Position numbers and translations under genes: made by a program
Shown here: positions 41,353-52,228 of the stretch, in pieces
Numbering within the stretch: the first letter of the stretch is position 1
Layout of the letters: every line of letters begins with the position of its first letter
Notes under the pieces: generated by a model
The model's input: the letters and a program-made list of their open reading frames with translations, nothing else
Told to the model about the DNA's origin: nothing
Database searches by the model: none
From: Actinomycetes bacterium
GTDB lineage: Bacteria > Actinomycetota > Acidimicrobiia > Acidimicrobiales > Ilumatobacteraceae
DNA: 64,000 bases
Direction of reading: 5' to 3'
Assembly (NCBI GenBank): GCA_025358125.1
Contig: JANYKS010000049.1
Location: forward strand, 38,251 to 102,250

Positions 41353-42257
41353 CGGATCTACTCGAGCGTCAACTTGCAGCCCTCGCCGAGCGGCTCGACG
41401 TCGATGTCGGACAGCGACTCGTTCGCGATGTGCTGGCCAGCCTCGACGCAGTCGGTGGCGCCGCTTCGGCGCCAGGCCGGCGGCGCGACATGCCCCGTCG
41501 CCGTCGCCGGATCATCGCCGCTGCGGTCGCGGCGGCACTCGTGACCCCCCTTGCTGTGCCTGGTTCGCGCCACGTCATCGCCCACTGGTTCGGCATCTCC
41601 AGCACCCGAATCGAGCGTTCACCGGCGTCGCCCGTCGCGCCGAAACTGCCGGCCACCGTGCCCTCCAACGTGCCCGCCGCGTGGCCCGCCGGCGGCGCAG
41701 ACACAGCGACGCCGGGGACCGCCAGCCTCCCGACGACCGCTGCGGCAACGTTCCCAGCGACCCTGCGCCTCGGAAAGCCGACCACCGCCGCTGACGCGGC
41801 TGCGCGCACCGGGCTACCGGTTCCGGTGCCGACGGCGCTCGGCGCGCCCGGCGCGATCTTCGTGGTCACGCCGCCGGCGAGTGGTCAGGTCGTCGTGGTC
41901 TACCCGGCCTCCGCGACGCTGCCCGCTTCGCCCGTGGCCGGTGTCGGCGCGCTCTTGTCGACGGTTCCCGGCACGATCGACCGGGGGATGTTCCTCAAGG
42001 TTGCAGGCGCCGGAACCGTTGTCGAAGAACTGACGTTCGTGATCGCTTCGGGCTCGATCGTGCACGCGATCTGGCTCGCCGGAGAGCCTCACCAATATGC
42101 GTTCGACGACGCCGCCGGCGCTCCCGTCTTCGACGACCTGCGGCTCGCAACCAACACGCTCCTGTGGAACGACAACGGAGTCGGATACCGGCTCGAGGCC
42201 AGCATCGCCCGGGATGAAGCGGTGCGCATCGCGTCGTCGGTGATCCCGACCCGATAG
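41349..42257 (+). CDS. Probable membrane partner (anti-sigma-like) of the ECF sigma factor
   Basis: This 302-aa protein has a cytoplasmic N-terminal helix region (TDLLERQLAALAERLDVDVG), a basic stretch (RRRDMPRRRRRI), one transmembrane helix (IIAAAVAAALVTPLAVP), a Pro/Ala/Thr linker and an extracytoplasmic beta-rich domain with a DUF4367/MucB-like feel (VFVVTPPASGQVVVVYPAS, VVEELTFVIASGSIVHAIWLAG). No zinc motif is seen. The position and ATGA coupling to the sigma gene suggest an anti-sigma factor or sensor. Confidence 0.62.
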   Translation: MTDLLERQLAALAERLDVDVGQRLVRDVLASLDAVGGAASAPGRRRDMPRRRRRIIAAAVAAALVTPLAVPGSRHVIAHWFGISSTRIERSPASPVAPKLPATVPSNVPAAWPAGGADTATPGTASLPTTAAATFPATLRLGKPTTAADAAARTGLPVPVPTALGAPGAIFVVTPPASGQVVVVYPASATLPASPVAGVGALLSTVPGTIDRGMFLKVAGAGTVVEELTFVIASGSIVHAIWLAGEPHQYAFDDAAGAPVFDDLRLATNTLLWNDNGVGYRLEASIARDEAVRIASSVIPTR

Positions 42258-42297
42258 CACAGGGAACCGCCTCGGCCGGGGCGGTGTCGGGAGTCGT

Positions 42298-43611
42298 ATG
42301 AAGCATCGAACGAAGTGGCTGGCCTGCGCGATCATCCTCAGCGGTTGCGGCGCCCAGGCGACGAGTTCCGCATCACAGGAAACCGGGACTCAGGCAACCG
42401 GGACACAGGCAACCGTTGCTCCACCCAGTGCTCCCGCAGCGGCGAGTGCCGCAACGGACTCTGTTGATCGCAGCGGCCTTCCCGATCTCGCCGTGATCTC
42501 GACCGACGGACATGTGGTCGTCATCCGCGACGGGGTGATGGGCAAGCCGGCGGTCGGTCGCGTCGCCGCCGACCGCCAAACGCTGATCACGACGTCGTTC
42601 GCGAACGGCAAGACGTCGCTTGGGTGGAGCCGTCTTGGCGACGGCGCCGAACACTCGCGGCTGGAGCTCGATGGCGATCTCACCGCCGTGGCCACCGACC
42701 TCACCGGCAAGATCGTCGCCATGACCCGCGCCAATCCGGCATCCGCCGGCGGGACCGAGATCGTCATCGTGACGCAGAAGGGGGAGGCGTTCCGCAAGGG
42801 ATACGCCTCCGAACTCCTGCCGGAGGGTTTCAGCGATGCCGACTCACAGGGGAAGCTGCCGGCGAGCCTGTTCGTGATCGAGTACCTGGACCCGCCGAGC
42901 AACGACACCGCCGCGCCTCGCCGTTACCGGATCCGAGTGCTGGATACCTCGACCGGCGACCTCGCGCTGCCCTTCAACCTGCGTAACAAGGGCGAAACGG
43001 TCGACGAGTCGATGCTCGGATTCAGCCGCACCCATGTGACGTCGCGGCGCTACGGCCTGCTGTTCACGCTCTACCGCGGTCTCGGCGGTGACGAAGCGAA
43101 CTATGCGTTCGTGCACACGCTTGGGTTCGTGAACGGGGTGTGGTGCCTCGATCTACCGAGCGAGTTGTCGCTCGGGCAACTGCCAGGGGCGGTCGTGCTG
43201 GTCGATGGCGAGAAGCGGCTGCTGGTCGCCTCGGCCAACGGCTACGTCACCGAGTTCGTGATCAACGACATCACCGACCCGGGCCGCCAGCCGGTGCCGA
43301 CCCGCACCGTGCAGGTCTGGTCGGCGAACCCGAACGGTGGTGCTCCTTCGCTGTCATCCGCCGATGGCCTGATTCTCGCAGGCCAAGGCGACACGTTGCG
43401 CTGGATCAACTCGGCCACCCTCGCAACGACCACGACCCTGCACTGGGACATGCGGATCGAGGCCGTCGCACTACTCGCCGGCGGCGACGCCCTGGCTGCC
43501 GGTACAGGGCGGATTTCGCGGATCACTCCGGCAGGGGAACTGGCCGGAGAGGACTACCTGCCGGGCGACTTCGGTCCGGTGGCCCAGATCGTGATCGCCG
43601 GCACCGGCTGA
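42298..43611 (+). CDS. Lipoprotein with beta-propeller-like domain
   Basis: This 437-aa protein has a lipoprotein signal (LACAIILSGC, lipidated Cys at residue 17). A low-complexity Gln/Thr/Ala linker includes a repeated ETGTQATGTQAT. The rest is a beta-rich domain with propeller-like repeats (LAVISTDGHVVVIRDG, LLVASANGYVTEFVIND, LILAGQGDTLRWINS, ALAAGTGRISRITPAGE). It lies 40 bp after the anti-sigma-like gene and may belong to the same operon. Function unknown. Confidence 0.72.
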   Translation: MKHRTKWLACAIILSGCGAQATSSASQETGTQATGTQATVAPPSAPAAASAATDSVDRSGLPDLAVISTDGHVVVIRDGVMGKPAVGRVAADRQTLITTSFANGKTSLGWSRLGDGAEHSRLELDGDLTAVATDLTGKIVAMTRANPASAGGTEIVIVTQKGEAFRKGYASELLPEGFSDADSQGKLPASLFVIEYLDPPSNDTAAPRRYRIRVLDTSTGDLALPFNLRNKGETVDESMLGFSRTHVTSRRYGLLFTLYRGLGGDEANYAFVHTLGFVNGVWCLDLPSELSLGQLPGAVVLVDGEKRLLVASANGYVTEFVINDITDPGRQPVPTRTVQVWSANPNGGAPSLSSADGLILAGQGDTLRWINSATLATTTTLHWDMRIEAVALLAGGDALAAGTGRISRITPAGELAGEDYLPGDFGPVAQIVIAGTG

Positions 43612-43614
43612 GGG

Positions 43615-46173
<2,559 letters not shown>

Positions 46174-46209
46174 GCCCGCCCTTTCAGAGACGGTGGATAC
46201 TTACCTCGA

Positions 46210-46215
46210 AGTGTA
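46210..46215 (-). promoter_or_regulatory. Candidate -10 box (TACACT on the minus strand) of clpC
   Basis: TACACT is placed about 37 nt before the clpC ATG, leaving room for a leader with a Shine-Dalgarno sequence. No good -35 is seen. Confidence 0.4.
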
Positions 46216-46225
46216 TCGGGGGGTC

Positions 46226-46238
46226 ACGCCGAGCGCGT
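46226..46238. promoter_or_regulatory. ClgR-like operator upstream of clpC
   Basis: ACGCCGAGCGCGT fits the actinobacterial ClgR consensus wCGCYNANRGCGw with one mismatch in the spacer. ClgR activates clp genes in corynebacteria and mycobacteria. It lies just upstream of the candidate -10 box. Confidence 0.4.
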
Positions 46239-46286
46239 CGCACGGGGTGTAAGTCGTTTGTTGCGCACATGGGTGGGTGAAGCGCC

Positions 46287-46292
46287 TAGCCT
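46287..46292 (+). promoter_or_regulatory. -10 box (TAGCCT), leaderless promoter
   Basis: TAGCCT ends 7 nt before GTG 46300 of the polyprenyl synthase gene. Confidence 0.5.
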
Positions 46293-46299
46293 TTGGTCC

Positions 46300-47274
46300 G
46301 TGTCCAGCACGCCGTTGTTCTCGCTCCCCGGCATGACCGAGGACCGGCAGCGAATCGAGGATGCGCTCCTTGCCGCCGTGCACACGAAGGACGCGTACCT
46401 CAACGAGTTGGCACGCCACCTCATCATCGCAGGTGGCAAGCGCCTGCGACCCGTTCTGACGATCGTCGGCGCCCAGGTGGCAGGGGGTCCGACGCTCGAC
46501 GCAGCAGTGCAGGGTGGTATCGCGTGCGAGCTGGTGCAGACCGGATCGCTCTATCACGACGACGTGATCGACGAGTCCTCCACCAGGCGCGGGGTCGAGA
46601 CCGTCAACGCCAAGTGGGGCAATCTGCAAGCAATCCTGGCCGGCGACTTTCTGCTCGCCCGTGCGTCGGAGATCGCCGCGTCCCTCGGGGCCGAGGTTGC
46701 CGGGTTGCTCGGCCACACGATCGCCAGGCTGTGCGAGGGCGAGATCGAGCAGCTGCGGCACACGTACGACGTCGGTCGTCCGGAGCAGTCGTACTTCTCA
46801 TCGATCGCCGGCAAGACGGCGTCCTTGTTCAGCACGGCCGCCCGCATCGGTGGCATCGTCGCCGAATTGGAGCGGCCCGTGATCGAGGCGCTCACCGCCT
46901 ACGGCCTCGCGTACGGGATGGTCTTCCAGATCGTCGACGACATCCTCGACATCACCTCGACCGAGGATCAGCTCGGCAAGCCGGCGGGGCACGACATGGT
47001 CGAGGGCGTGTACACGCTGCCGGTGTTGCGCACCTTGCAGATGGCCGGCGTTGCGGCTGATGAGCTGAGTGATCTGCTCGGCGCCCCACTCGATCCGGTC
47101 GTGTGCGACAAGGCGCTGTCGATCGTGCGCAGCGGGCCTGGCATCGCCGAGGCGCTCGAGGCGGCAGCGGCCTACGTCACGGCTGCCGAAAGCGCCTGCA
47201 CGGCCCTCCCGCGCAGTGCCGCCACCGCCGCGCTGCTGGCCGCGCCTCAGGCCCTGCTCGACTCCGTCGCGTAG
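46300..47274 (+). CDS. Polyprenyl diphosphate synthase (long-chain, probably menaquinone side chain)
   Basis: This 324-aa trans-prenyl synthase has the first Asp-rich motif in LYHDDVIDESSTRR (DDxxD), the GGKRLRP motif near residue 45, and the second Asp-rich motif in MVFQIVDDILD. It chains isopentenyl diphosphate to a long polyprenyl diphosphate. The next, convergent gene is a MenJ-like reductase; in mycobacteria grcC1 and menJ are likewise adjacent. That context supports a menaquinone role. Product length cannot be read with certainty. Confidence 0.9.
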   Translation: MSSTPLFSLPGMTEDRQRIEDALLAAVHTKDAYLNELARHLIIAGGKRLRPVLTIVGAQVAGGPTLDAAVQGGIACELVQTGSLYHDDVIDESSTRRGVETVNAKWGNLQAILAGDFLLARASEIAASLGAEVAGLLGHTIARLCEGEIEQLRHTYDVGRPEQSYFSSIAGKTASLFSTAARIGGIVAELERPVIEALTAYGLAYGMVFQIVDDILDITSTEDQLGKPAGHDMVEGVYTLPVLRTLQMAGVAADELSDLLGAPLDPVVCDKALSIVRSGPGIAEALEAAAAYVTAAESACTALPRSAATAALLAAPQALLDSVA

Positions 47275-47291
47275 CCCGTCAGGCGGTGGGG

Positions 47292-48551
47292 TCAGGCGGT
47301 GGGGGCGAAGCGGGCGATGTTGGCAGCCATCTTGTACGCGATCTCCGCTGGTCCGGTCTCGTCTGTGCGGAGCTGATTCGACATGATCCGCAGCACCCAT
47401 TCCATCAGCGTGCGATTACGCAGAGCGACCCGGGTGAGCTCGCGCATCACGATCGGGCGGCCGATCACCCGGGCAAACAGTCTGGCGACCTTGAAGTATT
47501 GACCGAACTCGATGTCGAGCCGTTTGGAGTAATGCTGCAGCGCCGTCGCGTCGTTGTTGGCCAACGCCTCGTGCAAGATCTCGGCGGCGATGCGCGCCGT
47601 CTCGTAGGCGTAGTCGATGCCGTCCCCGTTGAACGGGTTGACTGCGCCAGATGCATCCCCGACGACAAGATACGTCGGGCCTGACTTCGGCGCGACCGAC
47701 AGGCCCATCGGGATCCGCCCGGATACCGCCTTGTGCACCGGCCGGGTGGGGTCGATCTGCCAGCGATCAGCGATCCGCTCGGCGAAGGCCTCGAGCAGAT
47801 GGGTGGTGTTGACGCTCTTGAAATCTTGGAACGTACTGAGCAGACCGACGCCGATGTTCGCTGTTCCATCGCCGACGGGGAAGACCCAGCCGTACCCGGG
47901 GATCGCCTTGTCGTTGCGGTCGCGCAGATCGAGCGCTGATTCGATCCACGATTCGGCGTGGCGCGGTGTTTCCCAGTACGTGCGGATCGCCGTGCCGTAT
48001 GGCCAATCCCGACTGCGGAATGTTCCGAGTGATCGGCCGAACCGACTGTTCGCGCCGTCGGCAACCACGACGTACTTCGCGATGATCTCCTTCGTCGCTC
48101 CGCTCGGGTGCTGGACGAGGGCGCCGCGGACGAAACCACGCGACACGAGCGGTCGGATCGCGTCGTGACCCTCGAGCAGAGTTGCGCCGGCGGCGACCGC
48201 ATTGCGGGCGACGATGGTGTCGAGGTCACGGCGCCGAACGACGTAGCCGTGGCGCGTCAGCTCTGGGTGTTCAGGCCATTGCATAGTGATCTGGCGATCG
48301 AGGCCGGTGACGCGCACGCCCTCGTAGCGATGGAACTCGCCGAACCGGTCGGCGAGGCCCATGTCCGCGAGCTGCTTGACGGCGCGCGGCGTCAGTGCGT
48401 CGCCGCACGTCATGTCGCGCGGCAACGTGCGCTTCTCGACGATCGTGACGGCGTGGCCGCTCCGCGCCAACCAGTAGGCAACGGCGGCGCCGGCCGGGCC
48501 GCCACCGATCACAAGCACTTCGGACTGTGGGTGGGTGGCGCTATCGGCCAC
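47292..48551 (-). CDS. menJ: Geranylgeranyl reductase-family flavoprotein, MenJ-like menaquinone reductase
   Basis: This 419-aa FAD protein starts with VLVIGGGPAGAAVAYWLARSGHAVTIVEK, and has the GYVVRRRDLD and DGANSRFGR segments and the second FAD motif YLVVGDASGAVNPFNGDGIDYA. It probably saturates one isoprene unit of menaquinone. The start is GTG 48551, one base after the cytochrome c gene stop, so both are in one transcript. Coupling of a quinone-modifying enzyme to a quinol-oxidising complex fits. Confidence 0.85.
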   Translation of the reverse strand: MADSATHPQSEVLVIGGGPAGAAVAYWLARSGHAVTIVEKRTLPRDMTCGDALTPRAVKQLADMGLADRFGEFHRYEGVRVTGLDRQITMQWPEHPELTRHGYVVRRRDLDTIVARNAVAAGATLLEGHDAIRPLVSRGFVRGALVQHPSGATKEIIAKYVVVADGANSRFGRSLGTFRSRDWPYGTAIRTYWETPRHAESWIESALDLRDRNDKAIPGYGWVFPVGDGTANIGVGLLSTFQDFKSVNTTHLLEAFAERIADRWQIDPTRPVHKAVSGRIPMGLSVAPKSGPTYLVVGDASGAVNPFNGDGIDYAYETARIAAEILHEALANNDATALQHYSKRLDIEFGQYFKVARLFARVIGRPIVMRELTRVALRNRTLMEWVLRIMSNQLRTDETGPAEIAYKMAANIARFAPTA

Positions 48552-48552
48552 G

Positions 48553-49368
48553 CTATGAGGTCGCGCCGGCCGGGGTGCCCTTGCGCGGCTTGATACCGAT
48601 CTCCAATGTGCCCTTGACCTTGGTCGCCAGGTTGTCGAAGTTCAGCGAACCGTCCTTGAGGCCGGCGTAGATCGCCGAGTCCGCCGCGCACCACTTCGTA
48701 TATTCGGCGGAGTACTTCGGGCTCGCCGGGTCGGCGCCGCCGAGGTCGTAACGCTCGTGGCACACGACGGCGAGGATCTGGGCTTGGCTCAAGCCGGTGC
48801 CCTGCGCAGGCATGAATGCCCCGTTGTAGCCGAGGTGGCCGACAGCAGGGTCACCGTAGGGGCCGATGTTGGTGTCCTTGTACGCCTTGCTGCCGGTGTA
48901 GACGAGGTTGAGTTGATCCTCGATGTGCGGGAAGGTCTTCAGCACGGCGCCGTTGACGAACGGACGACCGACACCACCGCTCCCGTCGGCGTTGTGGCAC
49001 GACGCGCAACTGCTGTAGACCTGTTTTCCGTCGCCGATCGGGCCGTGAACGACCTTGGCCTGCGGCTTGACACCCTGCACGTACATGAATCCCCAGATCG
49101 GCAGCAGGCTCAGCGTTGCCATCGCCCAGAACGGGACCTTCTTGCGGATCTTGGCAGCGACCACGTAGGCGGGATCCGGCTTGGGTGGCGGAGGCGGCGC
49201 CGGCGGAACCCTTGCTGGCGCGGGCGGCTTTGGTGCAGTTGCCGGCGTGGATGCCCCGACCGTAGCGGGCGAAGTCGCTGGCGAGGCTTCGCCGGCATCG
49301 GAACCGCCACCGAGCGCAGCGCGCCGTTCCTTGGACCGCTTCAGCAGATGCTCGGGAATTTCAGTCAT
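48553..49368 (-). CDS. Membrane-anchored mono-haem c-type cytochrome
   Basis: This 271-aa protein has an N-terminal cytoplasmic stretch starting MTEIPEHLLKR, a Pro/Ala-rich linker, one transmembrane anchor (VPFWAMATLSLLPIWGFMYV), and a cytochrome c domain with haem motif CASCH (in SSCASCHNADGSGG) and a probable Met ligand in GAFMPAQG. It is likely the electron acceptor for the quinol complex encoded divergently. AAAGGA 5 nt upstream of the ATG serves as Shine-Dalgarno sequence. The same first 11 residues begin the cytochrome b C-terminal subunit. Confidence 0.88.
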   Translation of the reverse strand: MTEIPEHLLKRSKERRAALGGGSDAGEASPATSPATVGASTPATAPKPPAPARVPPAPPPPPKPDPAYVVAAKIRKKVPFWAMATLSLLPIWGFMYVQGVKPQAKVVHGPIGDGKQVYSSCASCHNADGSGGVGRPFVNGAVLKTFPHIEDQLNLVYTGSKAYKDTNIGPYGDPAVGHLGYNGAFMPAQGTGLSQAQILAVVCHERYDLGGADPASPKYSAEYTKWCAADSAIYAGLKDGSLNFDNLATKVKGTLEIGIKPRKGTPAGATS

Positions 49369-49712
49369 GGAATCCTTTCGCCGCGCCACATGATGGACGC
49401 GCACGAGTTCACGGGTTTCTACGTCGTCGCCACTGTAGAGCGCGAAGGTGGGGAAAAGTGAATTGCTGCCGGACCAACTCATGGACCAACCCATGGACCA
49501 ACTCATGCACATGTTCACAACGATGAGGAGAGGCCGAGTTCGCGTGGTAAACCTGTACCCAAGCACCCCCCTCTGGTGTCCGAGTTGATCGCCGAACTGG
49601 CAGGATCAGGGAAGGCGTGACTACAGTTCGTGCGTAATTTCACAACTTGCAGGTAAGAGCGAAAGCAGATACCGCTTTCAACACGGCTTCAATACGGAAA
49701 GGCGACGTCACG
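49369..49712. other. Divergent intergenic region of the respiratory cluster
   Basis: These 344 bp separate the minus-strand cytochrome c-menJ pair from the plus-strand quinol complex. They hold a 12-bp triple repeat (49471-49506), a possible -10 TAATTT (49635-49640) for the plus strand without a clear -35, and no convincing gene. Confidence 0.6.
49471..49506. repeat. 12-bp tandem repeat, three copies
   Basis: Three units: ggaccaactcat (49471), ggaccaacccat (49483), ggaccaactcat (49495). They lie between two divergent respiratory transcripts, where a repeated operator could act. Confidence 0.85.
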
Positions 49713-50195
49713 TTGCTCTTCGCAATCGACATCTCGACATGGCCCGGCGTCAACCAGGCGTTCCTCGTGTCGTTCGCCGCGGCGATCCTGTTGACGCTTG
49801 CCGTCATTCCCTATGGCAAGCGCCGCCCGATCGGCACGCCATTCTCCTGGGGCGAAGCGATGCTCGCGTCCGTGTACGCGTTCGCCGTCATGTTCATCGC
49901 CTACGGCGTGGTGCCCGACCGCTGGATCCAGCACGCTGACAAGAACCTGCACTGGAGCAAACAGAAGCTGCTGTACGGCTGGGGCGACATCCTCAAGCCG
50001 AAGGCGCTCGGCGGCAACTTCCCGTTCACCGTGTCGTACCAGGAACTACGCGACATCGTCGTCGTCGTGCTCCACGTCATCTTCTTCGGTCTCCAGATCT
50101 GGGTCTGGAGCTGGTGGCAAAAGCGGGGCAAGAAGGCTGTCAGCACCGAGATCGAAACGAGCGTCTACGGCCGCCCACTGGTCAAGAAGGTCTGA
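49713..50195 (+). CDS. Membrane protein of the quinol-complex cluster, unknown
   Basis: This 160-aa protein has three probable transmembrane helices: AFLVSFAAAILLTLAVIPYG, AMLASVYAFAVMFIAYGVVP, and IVVVVLHVIFFGLQIWVWSWW. Trp/Tyr-rich loops (DRWIQHADKNLHWSKQKLLYGWGD) lie between the last two. It starts at TTG 49713 with GGAAAGG 10 nt upstream and runs 4 bp before the ferredoxin gene. No family is recognised. By position it may be a small anchor subunit of the complex. Confidence 0.65.
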   Translation: MLFAIDISTWPGVNQAFLVSFAAAILLTLAVIPYGKRRPIGTPFSWGEAMLASVYAFAVMFIAYGVVPDRWIQHADKNLHWSKQKLLYGWGDILKPKALGGNFPFTVSYQELRDIVVVVLHVIFFGLQIWVWSWWQKRGKKAVSTEIETSVYGRPLVKKV

Positions 50196-50199
50196 TTCC

Positions 50200-50613
50200 A
50201 TGGCCCGTACGGACGCGAATCCACCGATGCCAGAGTGGTCGACCGAATATCAACTCGTCGAAGTAGATGCCGACTACCTCACCAAGGCAGTGAAGCCGAA
50301 GCAGTTCATCCACATCGATCAGACCGAATGCATCATGTGCGAGGGCTGTGTCGACATCTGTCCGTGGAAGTGCATCCACATGGTGGCCCCAGAGGCCATC
50401 GCCGAGGCCACCGGCACCGAGCAACCCGGCAACGACCCGGCCGACAACGTGTTGTTCATCATCGACGACGACGTGTGCACCCGATGTGCGCTGTGCGTGG
50501 ACCGCTGCCCGACCGGCGTGATCATCCTCGGCAAGTTGGGCGAAGCCGGCGCGACCGGCGACACCCATACACGAACGAACAACCACGGCTACGCCTACGG
50601 CTTGCGCCTGTAG
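50200..50613 (+). CDS. 2x[4Fe-4S] ferredoxin
   Basis: This 137-aa ferredoxin has two cysteine clusters: CIMCEGCVDICPWKC and CTRCALCVDRCP, each CxxCxxCxxxCP. There is a longer insert between them (about 35 residues) than in small bacterial ferredoxins. No transmembrane helix. It lies between two membrane-protein genes of the quinol complex, so it may be a peripheral cytoplasmic subunit of that complex (inference). Confidence 0.92.
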   Translation: MARTDANPPMPEWSTEYQLVEVDADYLTKAVKPKQFIHIDQTECIMCEGCVDICPWKCIHMVAPEAIAEATGTEQPGNDPADNVLFIIDDDVCTRCALCVDRCPTGVIILGKLGEAGATGDTHTRTNNHGYAYGLRL

Positions 50614-50626
50614 AGGAGACCAGACC

Positions 50627-51412
50627 ATGGCCAGAACCATCGACGAAAAGCCACGCCCGACGATCAAGGATCGCGTCGGCAAGGTCACCAGCACCACGCA
50701 GGGCAGCCAGGCATGGAGCAGCATCTTCCGTCCCGGGAGCATCTTCCGCAAGGGCTATTCCGACAGCCCCCGCAACCGCAGCTACGTGATCATGAACTCG
50801 GTGCTCTATCACCTCCATCCGGTGAAGGTGAAGCGGCACGCGGTCAAGGTCAGCTATACGCTCTGCCTCGGCGGGCTCAGCTTCTTCCTGTTCATCCTGC
50901 TCACCGTGACCGGCATCTTCTTGATGTTCTTCTACCGTCCGGAAGCGAGCCAGGCGTGGAACGACATCAACAACCTGCAGACCTCCGTCGCGTTCGGCCT
51001 ACTTGTGCGAAACATGCATCGATGGGGCGCCCACCTGATGGTGCTCAGCGTGTTCTTGCACATGGCCAGAGTCTTCTATCACGGCGCCTACAAGGCCCCC
51101 CGCGAGTTCAACTGGGTGATCGGCATCATCTTGCTGACGCTCACGCTGCTGCTGTCGTTCACGGGCTACCTGCTGCCATGGGATCAACTCGCGCTGTGGG
51201 CCGTCACCGTTGGCACCAACATGATGGGCTACACACCCGTGCTCGGTTCCCAAGTCAGATTCGTGCTCTTGGGCGGGGCCGAAATCGGACCGGAAACACT
51301 CCTGCGATGGTACGTACTCCACGTGCTGTTCTTCCCATTCATCATCGTCATCTTCATGGCCATCCACTTCTGGCGGGTGCGCAAAGATGGCGGCATTTCC
51401 GGTCCGCTGTGA
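50627..51412 (+). CDS. qcrB: Cytochrome b6-type subunit (N-terminal cytochrome b)
   Basis: This 261-aa protein carries the four-helix bundle that binds haems bL and bH. The His ligands are H131/H145 (spacing 14) and H232/H247 (spacing 15); the latter spacing is of b6 type. Cys80 in YTLCLGGLSFF matches the Cys that binds an extra haem c covalently in b6f and Bacillus complexes. The C-terminal GGISGPL is the typical b6 ending. The first 45 residues are a soluble basic extension. A Shine-Dalgarno sequence (AGAGGAGA) lies upstream of ATG 50627. Confidence 0.95.
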   Translation: MARTIDEKPRPTIKDRVGKVTSTTQGSQAWSSIFRPGSIFRKGYSDSPRNRSYVIMNSVLYHLHPVKVKRHAVKVSYTLCLGGLSFFLFILLTVTGIFLMFFYRPEASQAWNDINNLQTSVAFGLLVRNMHRWGAHLMVLSVFLHMARVFYHGAYKAPREFNWVIGIILLTLTLLLSFTGYLLPWDQLALWAVTVGTNMMGYTPVLGSQVRFVLLGGAEIGPETLLRWYVLHVLFFPFIIVIFMAIHFWRVRKDGGISGPL

Positions 51413-51442
51413 TCGCCAGGGTGATCGAAAGGGTGATGGCTC

Positions 51443-52219
51443 ATGACTGAAATCCCAGAGCACCTCCTCAAGCGGGCGCAGGCTGCGCGCGAGAAGGCCG
51501 AGGCCGAAGCAGCACCAGCGGCTGCGGCCCCCGCCGCCGGTGAATCCGAAGCGTCGGCGGGCGATCAGCGCATTCCGGCCCACCTGCTCGAGCGGAGCCG
51601 CGCGGCGAAGGCCAAGTCAGAGGGCGAGCCATCGGGTGGCGGGCTTGCCGTGGCCGAAAAGGTCGGCGCCGTCGTCGCCGCGCCGGCAGCGGCCGGCGGT
51701 ATCCCGGTCGGGGCCGGGCCCGGCGGTCATACCCAGCGGCTGCTCACCGTCGTCAAGAGCGGCTCGATCCAAGAGGTCAAGGCAGCGCCCGTCGACAAGG
51801 TGCATACTTGGCCACATCTGCTCGCGGCAGAGTTCGTTGCGTCGTTGGCGTGCATGGCGTTCACGTTCGTGTTCAGCATCTTCGTCAACGCGCCGCTGCT
51901 CCAGTACGCGAACATCAACAGGACCCCGAACCCGTCGAAGGCGCCGTGGTACTTCCTCGGTCTCCAGGAACTGTTGACGATGTTCCACCCAATGGTGGCC
52001 GGCGTCACCATCCCCGGTGTCGGTCTGATCGTGATGATCCTCGCCCCGTACATCGACAAGAATCCCTCCAACAAGCCGGAAGATCGCAAGTTCGCCACCT
52101 CGCTGATGACGGTGCACGTGATGTTCTGGGCGGTTCTCGTCATCATCGGGTCCTTCTTCCGAGGCCCCGGTTTCAACTTCACGCTCCCGTGGCGTGACGG
52201 TATCTTCTTCGATTTGTGA
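51443..52219 (+). CDS. Subunit IV-type cytochrome b C-terminal protein
   Basis: This 258-aa protein has a long soluble N-terminal region (about 1-110) beginning MTEIPEHLLKR and repeating a related RIPAHLLERSRAAKAK. Three helices follow: AEFVASLACMAFTFVFSIFV, GVTIPGVGLIVMILAPYI and VHVMFWAVLVIIGSFF. The quinol-oxidation-site motif is APWYFLGLQELL, where mitochondrial bc1 has PEWY; the Glu is missing, as often in menaquinol-oxidising complexes. It lies 30 bp after the b6-type gene. Confidence 0.92.
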   Translation: MTEIPEHLLKRAQAAREKAEAEAAPAAAAPAAGESEASAGDQRIPAHLLERSRAAKAKSEGEPSGGGLAVAEKVGAVVAAPAAAGGIPVGAGPGGHTQRLLTVVKSGSIQEVKAAPVDKVHTWPHLLAAEFVASLACMAFTFVFSIFVNAPLLQYANINRTPNPSKAPWYFLGLQELLTMFHPMVAGVTIPGVGLIVMILAPYIDKNPSNKPEDRKFATSLMTVHVMFWAVLVIIGSFFRGPGFNFTLPWRDGIFFDL

Positions 52220-52228
52220 GGTCATGAC

